This document shows positions 1 through 6,658 of a stretch of DNA of 64,000 nucleotides, in pieces (within the stretch, counting starts at the first letter, position 1; the number at the start of each line of letters is the position of its first letter). Made by a program: the position numbers and the translations under genes. The DNA lies in NCBI GenBank assembly GCA_030693515.1, contig JAUYAK010000063.1, positions 124,001-188,000 of the forward strand. The letters are read 5' to 3'. This stretch comes from Opitutaceae bacterium. GTDB taxonomy: Bacteria; Verrucomicrobiota; Verrucomicrobiia; Opitutales; Opitutaceae. The notes under the pieces are model-generated. The model was not told where the DNA came from, did not search any database, and was given only the letters and a program-made list of their open reading frames with translations.

Positions 1-564
1 AAGATTTTGCCAACGCGTCCGCACAGCGAGGCTTTCATCGCCCACTACTACCAGAAATACGGCGACCCTTACCTGCCGCCGTTTTGGATGGTGGCGGAGA
101 CGCTGACGCTCGGGTCGCTGTCCAAACTTTATGAGGGACTGCGTGACAACGTGACGCGCAACGCCATTGCGGGGGTTTATGGCCTCAACGAGGCCGTGCT
201 GGTGTCGTGGCTGCGCAGTCTCACCTATCTCCGCAATCTTTGTGCGCATCATTCCCGGCTGTGGAACCGGGACTTCGCGATCAAGCCTTTGGTCGCGCAC
301 AAGCTCGGGACGTTGCTCGCTCCGTTTCCCAAGACACTGGCGGATGGCCGCACGATTCAGGTGCAGCCGCCTTCGCGGTTTTATGCGCTGGCGGTGGTCT
401 TGTTCGATTTCCTGAAGGTCGTTTCGATTGGGACGATCTGGAACGAACGGCTGGCTGCGCTGCTGGCCAGCCATGCTTTTGTCGATCCGATGGCGATGGG
501 GTTCCCTGCGAATTGGAAGACGGAGGCCTTCTGGAAATTCCCACCCCCGGCGCCGACCGTTTAG
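1..564 (+). CDS. Abi-family (AbiD/AbiF-like) HEPN protein, 5' end outside the window
   Basis: The reading frame is open from base 1, so the N-terminus lies upstream; about 187 codons are seen, ending in TAG at 562-564. The segment LRNLCAHHSRLWNRDF matches the C-terminal signature of the Abi-like family (Pfam Abi_2) and contains R-x4-H (RNLCAH), the catalytic motif of HEPN ribonucleases. In known members such proteins act in abortive infection by cutting RNA after phage entry. Here the role is inferred from the motif and from the setting: two more genes with HEPN character and a large serine recombinase lie within 6 kb. No antitoxin is visible on this side; a partner could sit upstream of the window. 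The family call is secure, the activity is not tested. Confidence 0.82.
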   Translation, partial: KILPTRPHSEAFIAHYYQKYGDPYLPPFWMVAETLTLGSLSKLYEGLRDNVTRNAIAGVYGLNEAVLVSWLRSLTYLRNLCAHHSRLWNRDFAIKPLVAHKLGTLLAPFPKTLADGRTIQVQPPSRFYALAVVLFDFLKVVSIGTIWNERLAALLASHAFVDPMAMGFPANWKTEAFWKFPPPAPTV

Positions 565-750
565 GTCAAATTTTCGCAGGCCCTTGGAGCAATATAGCCC
601 AAGTCGGAATGCGGTGACGGGCAGGCTGCGGCAGGTCCTGGGCCGAGGTCTGCGAGTCGCCCACCATCATTTCCGGCCCGCCGTCGACATGCACTGGGGG
701 CGTGCGCAGCCCTGCTTCCGCTGGTCGCGACATCGGCGACGGATGCACCG

Positions 751-779
751 AACCCGACAGAAACCCGACAAACCCGACA
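751..779. repeat. Three near-tandem copies of AACCCGACA
   Basis: The 9-mer AACCCGACA begins at 751, 762 and 771. A related pair, AACCCGCCA, lies in tandem at 3070-3087 in the same island. The function is unknown; the similarity may be chance or a remnant of a dispersed repeat. Confidence 0.55.
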
Positions 780-871
780 GAGCGCAAAAGCCGACGGCAT
801 CCGGCCCGCCGGAAATGCCACCGGGCGTTTGGCCCTGTCAAAAAACTCCCCTGCCCGCCGCCAATTGTAAT

Positions 872-919
872 TCGCCCGTCAAGGTCGTGCTCCTGCGTCG
901 CCTCCACCTTGACGGGCGA
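872..919. repeat. 14-bp perfect inverted repeat (hairpin, 20-nt loop)
   Basis: The left arm is TCGCCCGTCAAGGT (872-885) and the right arm is its exact reverse complement (906-919). They are separated by 20 bases. No T-run follows on either strand, so a classical terminator is unlikely. A protein-binding site or a remnant of a mobile element is possible. Confidence 0.7.
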
Positions 920-1127
920 TTCGGAAGGGCGGCTGTTCGGTCAGGTGGAGCGCTGGCTGCTTCGCGCCCGGCTTTCAAATCCGTTTCGATCTACTGCTTC
1001 ACTGGCTTCGTGCATGGTGGTGTCGTTCGCGCCCAGCGACAGCGAACGAGCCAAGCCGATCGGCTGACCGTTCGCCGATGCCACGGAATGGATTCGCGAT
1101 AGGGCCGGGCATGACTAGGCAGTTTCG

Positions 1128-2072
1128 ATGCAAGCATCCTTCAGCAGCCTTGGAATGTATAGTGTCGCAGAGGCCGAAATCGTTGTGGCCGAGATAAACG
1201 GCGCGGGGGGATATGCCGCGCCGCAGGTGTGGGTGCCGCTGCGGATCAGCGTCTCGCATGGCGCGATGAAACCGCACGATGGGTATGAGTTTATCGCCGT
1301 CAGCGGTCGGCTCTTGGTGGGTGGGCAACTCGTGGCGCGGGCATCGACCAATCCGGTCGGCTTCACGATTCACCCCTGGTTCAATGAGCTGAAAAACCAA
1401 CTTCATTATCTCGAGTTCGCCCTCGATGCTTCGCGACTGGCCGCACTGGAACGGCAGCGGGCCGGCGGCGATCTCAAGGTGAGGCTGGAAGCCGAACTCG
1501 AAGTGATGCAGCTCCGCGCGCTCAATCTCAACCCACAGAACCAGTCGCTGCTCGAAACGGTTTGGGGTCAGGTGCAACGGCATCGGCTGCGGCTCGGGGT
1601 CGATCTTTCGATTCCGAAATCGGTGTGGATTGAACGCGTGTTGCCCCAGGTCGATCACGGCGTGATTCACTTGATCGAGTTGCCGGCCATTCCGGTCAGC
1701 GCCAGCGAGGCGATGAATCACGGCTTCGAAGCGCTGCGCCAGGCCAGCGAACTTCACAAAACCGGGCACTACCCGGAGGCGGTCGGAAAGTGCCGCGTCG
1801 CTCTCGAAGAATTCTTCGAATACCCGGAGATGAAGGATGACGCGGGCGTCACCCGCCGTGTGCCCATCCTGAAATCGAGCTGGGAGACGCGTTTGGGGAA
1901 AGCCACTTACACGTGGCTCAACCAAACACTGGCCGCGTTGAAAGCCGGGAGCAACAAACCACATCACTTGGCCAGCGCCACCTACAGCCAGTTCGATTCC
2001 CAGATGATCATTATGGTGACGACTGCCGTTGTTTCCTACGCGGCGAAGCATCTCGCCGAGGACGGCCCTTGA
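1128..2072 (+). CDS. Uncharacterised protein, paired with a HEPN gene
   Basis: I do not recognise this 314-residue protein. The first 110 residues read like a beta-rich fold (alternating hydrophobics, VWVPLRISVSHG), followed by charged helices. The last third contains a helical stretch, GKCRVALEEFFEYPEM, and a hydrophobic C-terminal helix, MIIMVTTAVVSYAAKHL. The helical part is loosely reminiscent of HEPN-like helical bundles, but no R-x4-6-H motif is clear. The next gene begins at or just after its stop (a possible TTG start at 2069 overlaps the TGA; the ATG is at 2078), so the two are probably one operon. An internal ATG at 1155 is an alternative start. The role may be antitoxin, sensor or structural partner of the HEPN protein; this is inference from position only. 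Confidence 0.7.
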   Translation: MQASFSSLGMYSVAEAEIVVAEINGAGGYAAPQVWVPLRISVSHGAMKPHDGYEFIAVSGRLLVGGQLVARASTNPVGFTIHPWFNELKNQLHYLEFALDASRLAALERQRAGGDLKVRLEAELEVMQLRALNLNPQNQSLLETVWGQVQRHRLRLGVDLSIPKSVWIERVLPQVDHGVIHLIELPAIPVSASEAMNHGFEALRQASELHKTGHYPEAVGKCRVALEEFFEYPEMKDDAGVTRRVPILKSSWETRLGKATYTWLNQTLAALKAGSNKPHHLASATYSQFDSQMIIMVTTAVVSYAAKHLAEDGP

Positions 2073-2077
2073 TCGCC

Positions 2078-2821
2078 ATGACTCCCGAGATCCGCGCTGG
2101 GATTATTGACTACGCCAACCGCTCGTTCCGGGATGTTGCGGATCGCGACTACATTGCGGCCCGAACCTGCCATCGACTTGGGCTTGAACAGCAGTTTCTT
2201 TGGATGGCCCTTCAGGCCCTTGAAAAATATCTGAAGGCGATCCTGCTCTTCAATTTTCGAAGCACCAAGGGCTACGGTCACCGCGTTAAGGATGCCTTTG
2301 ATGCGCTGAGTCTGATCAAGGACATCTCGTTCGATATTCCGCCGGACGTAGGACCATTCCTGCATTACATTGAGGATCAGGGGGCGAACCGATATTTTAC
2401 CCAACCGTTCTTTACGATGGGGGAGGAACTGCTGATGCTCGACAAAAGCGTCTGGCACTTGCGGCTCTACTGCCAATTCATCCGGCAGGGCACATTCCAG
2501 TCGGGCGGCAAGACCGTCGATTGGTTTCTGCTCAACCTGGCCAAGATCCACCACGAACGTCATTCCAAGCGACCCAACTCCGTGCGGGTGTTTGGAGGCT
2601 TTTTGGAAAAGATCATCGACGGTCGTGATTCGCCGCTTCGCCGTGAACTGGTGTGGAAGAATTTCTACTACGGCCGCCGGCCCAAGAAAGTCGTGAAGAA
2701 CATCGTGCTCCGCTCCTCTTCCGGAAATCCGACGCATTTCATGCACCCGGCCGTCTTCGAGGAACTGGACAAGTTGGTGAAGTTCGAGCCGGAGGTGAAA
2801 GCGCATTTTAAGAAGCTGTAG
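2078..2821 (+). CDS. HEPN-domain protein
   Basis: This is a 247-residue protein. The N-terminal 100 residues fit the HEPN fold: a helix with LGLEQQFLWMALQALEKYLKAILL, shown here only by its key part EKYLKAIL (about 49-56), then a loop with KGYGHRVKDAFDAL (64-77). This mirrors the 'EKalKa...-HdL-ell' pattern of HEPN proteins. The C-terminal 130 residues are basic and not recognised. HEPN proteins include toxin RNases and their non-catalytic partners. I see no strict R-x4-6-H, so catalysis is uncertain. The start is ATG at 2078; a TTG at 2069 overlapping the previous stop is possible. Coupling to the upstream gene suggests a two-gene module. Confidence 0.75.
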   Translation: MTPEIRAGIIDYANRSFRDVADRDYIAARTCHRLGLEQQFLWMALQALEKYLKAILLFNFRSTKGYGHRVKDAFDALSLIKDISFDIPPDVGPFLHYIEDQGANRYFTQPFFTMGEELLMLDKSVWHLRLYCQFIRQGTFQSGGKTVDWFLLNLAKIHHERHSKRPNSVRVFGGFLEKIIDGRDSPLRRELVWKNFYYGRRPKKVVKNIVLRSSSGNPTHFMHPAVFEELDKLVKFEPEVKAHFKKL

Positions 2822-2953
2822 TCCTTGCACAAAGCGATCCGCACCCATTGTCGGGGCTCGCCGTCCCGTCATTCATCCCGTCCGGCGGACTCGCAGACCT
2901 GCTTCGCATCGGCTTCTGATCTGATGCTCTCCGTCCGCCGCGGGGAGTCCTAA

Positions 2954-3256
2954 ATGACAACCGGAACCGTCGCCGCGTTGGGACTCAACGAGCGACAGCT
3001 CATCGCGGTGGCGCAGGTGCGCTCGGGCGGGCGCGTCACGAACCGCGGGTTTCGCCGTCGGGTGAAGCGAACCCGCCAAACCCGCCATAGCTCGCGGAAG
3101 GCGGCGAAGGACATGAGCCAGGAGCGAGCCAACGGCGCGCGCCGCGAAGCGCCGCGCCTCACGGCGAAAATAACGGTTCCGTGCCACAGCATCAGTTTCT
3201 CGCGTCGGGGCCGCGTAGCGCGTAACGCGCCTGCCGGGTGCGGCCGACCACCGTGA
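2954..3256 (+). pseudogene. Decayed or miniature winged-helix fragment
   Basis: The first 30 codons read ALGLNERQLIAVAQV-RSGGRVTNR. This resembles the start of the winged-helix C-terminal domain found in RecG-like/AlbA_2 regulators ('LNERQ..AL.YV...G.ITNREY'). A later piece, SSRKAAKDM, resembles the recognition helix of that domain (SRKTAxRDL), but the intervening and following residues are Arg-rich and lose the pattern. A GGGGAG sequence ends 7 bases before the ATG, and a TAA sits directly upstream in frame. The 3' end overlaps the opposite-strand winged-helix gene by 65 bases. It is either a frameshifted remnant or a very short HTH gene. The preceding 132 bases (2822-2953) hold nothing I recognise. 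Confidence 0.35.
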
Positions 3257-3566
3257 GTAGGCCCGTCGCACGCAATCTCGCTATTTTTCGGGTGACAGTC
3301 GCCCGTGAAATCCCCAGCGCAACATGCAGCTCGCGCGGCGAGGCCTCAACCCGGTTCGTGACGAATTGGACGATCTGCCTTTCCAGCGGGTCTGTCACGA
3401 GATCGAGCAGGCTGCCTCGTAGGACAGCGGAATCGCGCTTGCTGACAAATGGCCGGCCGGCGAGACGCTCGGCCCGCCAGTAGCGTTCGACGGCGAGTGA
3501 AAACAGCTCGGCGATCCGTCCGATCCGTTCGTCCTCGGATAGCTCACTGTAGCCGGAGGGAATCAT
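3192..3566 (-). CDS. Small winged-helix DNA-binding protein coupled to the recombinase
   Basis: This is a 124-residue protein. The ATG at 3566-3564 overlaps the recombinase stop TGA (3565-3563) as ATGA, so translation is probably coupled. The C-terminal half carries a winged helix-turn-helix: ASPRELHVALGISRATVTRK (about residues 75-95), then a wing ending RARYAL-like. The N-terminal half is helical and charged. It may act as a recombination directionality factor or as a repressor of the recombinase operon; both are inference from its size, fold and coupling. An in-frame upstream ATG at 3632 lies inside the recombinase gene and is less likely. Confidence 0.75.
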   Translation of the reverse strand: MIPSGYSELSEDERIGRIAELFSLAVERYWRAERLAGRPFVSKRDSAVLRGSLLDLVTDPLERQIVQFVTNRVEASPRELHVALGISRATVTRKIARLRATGLLTVVGRTRQARYALRGPDARN

Positions 3567-5713
3567 GGCGCTCCGTTGCTGGCCGCACGTCGCCGCTTTT
3601 CTTTCGCGACGAACGGCGTGATGGCCGCCCACTCTTTTTCCAAACGGGCAAAAGCCTCGTGCTGGGTCGCTATGGGCAAACGTGCGATTTGGCCCATGCG
3701 GATCAAGCCAAAGTGTTGAATTCGCGGTCGGTCCGAGAGTCGCTTGAGGAAACGCTGGATCGTCGGCGCAAGCCGCAGGAGCAGCAGATGAAAATCGAGC
3801 GAGGCCCGGGACACGCCGATTTCTCGCGCGAATGCGCCGGAGGTCACTCCGCGCTTTTGGTCAAGACTCCTTCGCCACGCGATCGCCTTGTGAATGGAAT
3901 GCTGCCGCGTCCTCGGCGGCACGATGCACGGTCGTTTCCACGGCACGCCCACGTCACGAACGAAAGGCTCCAAAATGGTAGCCACCCCATGCTTGCCGAG
4001 GGCTACAACGAGGGAAAGCGTCAGCGTGCGGGTGCTCGCATCGCGGAGGCCGCCGCGACGCTGGACGATCAACCGCTGTTCCAATCCTTCAACCAACCTC
4101 GCCAAAGGCAGCTTGATGCAAAGGGCAAAGAGCCGGGCACCGGCGGGTGAGTCGCCCGCCTCCGAGGATCGGCGAGCCGCGCTGCGGATTTCGATCTTCT
4201 CAAGGCAGAGGCCGACAACCGCCTTTTGTTCGGTCGGATTCAGGCCGGCGAAGACCTCGCCGAATTTTCCCAGGGCTTCGGCCACCCGCTCGGCGTCCAC
4301 CACGTTTTGATCGCAAGCCAGCAGTTCCTGCCGAATCTGCTCCTGCTGCACGAGAAGCTGCTGTTTTTCGTCACGCAACGAAAGGGCTCGGTCGCGCAGC
4401 TCGGTGCCAAGCAGGTCGGCGCCGCCCGCCGCGATGGCATCCACGCAATTCCGCAGATGCTGTCCGACGCGGGTCAGCGCGGCTTGAACCTCGGCGGCGC
4501 GAACCCGCAACGGTTCGCGATCCGTCTGTTTCCGCAGGCGGGACTTCTCCACGGCGGCGCTCAACAGAGTTTCGTGGCTGTGAATTTCGCTGATGAATGC
4601 GATCACCACACGCTCCAAGCCCAAGGCCGAAATGTGGCTCACTCCGCAGCGCGCCGGCTCACGCTCGCGGTAAACGTGGCCGCACGTGTAATAGCGGTAG
4701 CGTCTGCCCTCCGCGTTCTTCTTGCCGTTGGCGTGGGGCACCATCGCCCGGCCACAGGCGGCGCAAAAAACCAAACCTTTGAGCAAGTGAAAATGTTTGT
4801 CGGTCGGGCGCAGCCGCCACGGCGATCCGCGCTTCGCTTTCGCCACGACGGCGTTTGCCTTTTCCCACGTGCCCTCGGTGACCAGCGCCGGATGCAATCC
4901 CGGATATTCCCGACCGTGAAACCGCACCTTTCCCAGATAAATGGAATTGCGAATCAGACCTCGCAGGGTATCGGACCGAAAGCGTCGGCCGCCGACTTGC
5001 TGCACCGTGCCGTCGCGGCGCCGATATTCGCGCACCCGGGTCCGCAACCCCTCGGTGTTGAGCTCTTCGGCGATCTCACCAAGCGGCGTAAGCCGGGCCG
5101 CAGACTCGAACACACGTCGAACGATAACCGCTTCCACGTCGTTCGCCGTGAGCATCTGCGATTGGCTTGAATAGGCGTAGCCGTAGGGGACGGCCCCGTA
5201 GTTCCAATATCCCCGCTTGGCTTGGGCGAGCATCTTCGCCCGGACTTTCTCCGCGGTGTTCAGGCGTTCGTATTCGGCAACGCTGACGAGGAGGTTGTTC
5301 TTGAGCCGTCCGGACGGCGTGTCCTCGGAGAGATCTTCAGTGGTGCTGACGAGCCGGCAATCGTGTTGTTGAAGAAACGTCCGAAACGGCGCCCACTCGT
5401 CAGTGCTGCGCAGGACGCGTTCAAGTTTGAAGATGAGCACGACCCGGATCAGTCCCTGTTCAATCTGGCGCTTCAGGGCTTGGATGCCCGGCCGGTTGAG
5501 CGTGGCCCCGGAATACGCCGCATCGGTGAAGCAGGCCACTTCGTGCCAGCCCTCGTGAGCATGTTTGGCGATGTGCTCGCGGCAGATGGCCGCCTGACTT
5601 TCACAGGAGTCGAACCGGCCACCGACCTGGCTTGTGGTCGAGACACGCGTGTAAATCGCAACCGGGACGGTTCCGATCAGTGGCTGGGAAATAGATTCTT
5701 GGATCGCTCGCAT
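3563..5713 (-). CDS. Large serine recombinase / site-specific integrase
   Basis: This is a 716-residue protein. I chose the ATG at 5713 because GGAGG lies 5 bases before it (5723-5719); an upstream TTG at 5749 is in frame but lacks a site. The N-terminal resolvase domain shows YTRVSTTSQ with catalytic Ser25 and the R-x-L-R-like IFKLERVLRSTDEW segment. The recombinase domain follows (GYWNYGAVPYGY...). Next come a zinc-ribbon-like cluster (FCAACGRAM ... YYTCGHVY ... ARCGVS), a coiled coil and an extra C-terminal segment containing FAREIGVSRASLDFHLLLLRL, which looks like a ParB/KorB-type helix-turn-helix. It probably integrated the island at the neighbouring tRNA-Arg gene. It is followed by a coupled winged-helix gene. 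Confidence 0.92.
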   Translation of the reverse strand: MRAIQESISQPLIGTVPVAIYTRVSTTSQVGGRFDSCESQAAICREHIAKHAHEGWHEVACFTDAAYSGATLNRPGIQALKRQIEQGLIRVVLIFKLERVLRSTDEWAPFRTFLQQHDCRLVSTTEDLSEDTPSGRLKNNLLVSVAEYERLNTAEKVRAKMLAQAKRGYWNYGAVPYGYAYSSQSQMLTANDVEAVIVRRVFESAARLTPLGEIAEELNTEGLRTRVREYRRRDGTVQQVGGRRFRSDTLRGLIRNSIYLGKVRFHGREYPGLHPALVTEGTWEKANAVVAKAKRGSPWRLRPTDKHFHLLKGLVFCAACGRAMVPHANGKKNAEGRRYRYYTCGHVYREREPARCGVSHISALGLERVVIAFISEIHSHETLLSAAVEKSRLRKQTDREPLRVRAAEVQAALTRVGQHLRNCVDAIAAGGADLLGTELRDRALSLRDEKQQLLVQQEQIRQELLACDQNVVDAERVAEALGKFGEVFAGLNPTEQKAVVGLCLEKIEIRSAARRSSEAGDSPAGARLFALCIKLPLARLVEGLEQRLIVQRRGGLRDASTRTLTLSLVVALGKHGVATILEPFVRDVGVPWKRPCIVPPRTRQHSIHKAIAWRRSLDQKRGVTSGAFAREIGVSRASLDFHLLLLRLAPTIQRFLKRLSDRPRIQHFGLIRMGQIARLPIATQHEAFARLEKEWAAITPFVAKEKRRRAASNGAP

Positions 5714-5749
5714 GATGGCCTCCGGTGCTTTGTTCGGAGGGCGATCCAA
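5699..5749 (-). promoter_or_regulatory. 9-bp inverted repeat bracketing the recombinase start
   Basis: TTGGATCGC at 5699-5707 and its exact complement GCGATCCAA at 5741-5749 flank the ribosome-binding site and the ATG (5713). On mRNA this could form a hairpin that hides the start; on DNA it could be an operator. No test is possible from sequence alone. Confidence 0.45.
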
Positions 5750-5826
5750 TTGGCCTCAGCCCTTGTTCTGGTAGACTGGGAGCATCATCGCTTTTTTCGG
5801 GAGAAATTCAAGTTCGCACTCACGGC

Positions 5827-6048
5827 GTTTCCTAATCGTGCGAGGCAAAAGCAGTGGGCAGCGGCGCGGAATCGGAGGAATTCACAAACGCTAATACGAA
5901 CTCGCTTGGAGCGGATTAGGAAACGGTGTTTTGAATACACCTCGCGTTTCGCGACTTACACCAATTTCCTAATTTGCCACTTCGAGTTCGCCATAAACTC
6001 GAAGTGGTGCCCCCGTCCGGACTTGAACCGGAATCCACGGTTTAGGAA
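5827..6048. other. Candidate attachment region: repeated TTCCTAA/TTAGGAA core
   Basis: Between the recombinase and the tRNA lie GTTTCCTAATC (5827-5837), its exact inverse GATTAGGAAAC (5914-5924) and a further TTCCTAA (5966-5972). The same TTAGGAA recurs at 6042-6048 inside the anticodon arm of the tRNA gene, where it extends to TTTAGGAAAC. Four copies within 222 bases next to an integrase suggest att core or integrase-binding sites. The other island end is outside the window, so the true core cannot be defined. Confidence 0.4.
5977..6007 (-). terminator. 12-bp hairpin at the tRNA 3' end
   Basis: CCACTTCGAGTT (5977-5988) and its exact complement (5996-6007) enclose a 7-base loop. On the minus strand this follows tRNA-Arg directly and the stem includes the encoded CCA. 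A T-run is missing, so it may be a processing signal, a weak terminator or part of an attachment site. Confidence 0.45.
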
Positions 6049-6080
6049 ACCGCTGCTCTATCCAGTTGAGCTACGGGGAC
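6005..6080 (-). tRNA. tRNA-Arg (anticodon CCT)
   Basis: The minus strand folds as a complete cloverleaf: acceptor GTCCCCG pairs with CGGGGGC; the D arm is GCTC/GAGC; the anticodon arm is GCGGT-TTCCTAA-ACCGT with anticodon CCT (6046-6044); the T arm is CCGG-TTCAAGT-CCGG. The discriminator A is at 6008 and CCA is encoded at 6007-6005. The gene is a common kind of integration target, and the island on its 3' side carries an integrase. Confidence 0.95.
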
Positions 6081-6294
6081 CGCGCGGCCAGCGCCACGTC
6101 CGCGCGATTTCAGCTCCCCGTGATCGAAACGCAATCCGTGTTTGCACCCGGCTGGGTTTCACCGAACAGACCATGGAGGATGCGCGCTGGACCTCCACAG
6201 GGTCGCAAGCGCGCTTTTCGGACCACTGCAATGGCCTGTGCCTCACTTGACCGCGCCCGCTTTGGCCGCCACGAATCCCTCCAACCCCGACCCC

Positions 6295-6567
6295 ATGAAA
6301 ACCCCGCCTGCCCTGCTGGCTGTCTCGCTCTGCGCGTCCGCCACCCTCCTGGCCCAATCCGCCGCACCCGTCGCCTCGTCCACCACCACCGCCCCGGCGA
6401 GCGCGGAGGAGAAAATCGTCCTGTCTCCTTTCGAAGTAAACTCCGGCGACGACAAAGGCTACGCCGCCTCCTCCGCCCTCGCCGGCACGCGCACCAACGA
6501 GAAGCTTCGAGGCAATGCCAAAAAACCGCGCAATAGCGGGCTTGGGGTCTTCGTGTGCCATGATTGA
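6295..6567 (+). pseudogene. Truncated TonB-dependent receptor (N-terminal fragment)
   Basis: The ATG at 6295 opens a signal peptide (MKTPPALLAVSLCASATLLA) followed by the Opitutaceae-type motif LSPFEVNSGDDKGYAASSAL and GTRTNEKL, after which the receptor sequence stops and about 20 unrelated residues lead to TGA. The plug and the beta-barrel are absent, so no receptor can be made. The coding segment 6421-6506 is nearly identical at the DNA level to the intact receptor at 9351-9436. It may be the relic of a deletion or recombination between receptor genes. Confidence 0.75.
6421..6506 (+). repeat. 86-bp direct repeat, copy 1
   Basis: This segment matches 9351-9436 at 83 of 86 positions, 2930 bases apart. 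Both copies encode the conserved N-terminal receptor motif in the same frame, and synonymous positions are also kept, so recent duplication or gene conversion is likely. Confidence 0.85.
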
Positions 6568-6658
6568 TACCAACCGCTTTTGCGATTCTCGCCTTTGGCT
6601 CTGAATTTTCGGACTTTGATTTTCGGCTACTCGACTCGTCACGCACTCTCTTTCGAGC

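Larger units (their letters stand above)
565..1127. other. Gene-free stretch with short repeats
   Basis: This 563-base stretch has open frames on both strands, but they are low-complexity, rich in Arg/Pro or Arg/Ser, and match no family I recognise. It contains three copies of AACCCGACA at 751-779 and a long perfect inverted repeat at 872-919, listed separately. I see no gene that I can support. Confidence 0.5.

Noticed and set aside
428-1102. Plus-strand open frame of 224 codons after the Abi gene
   Set aside because: It overlaps the Abi gene, is Arg/Pro-rich and matches nothing known.
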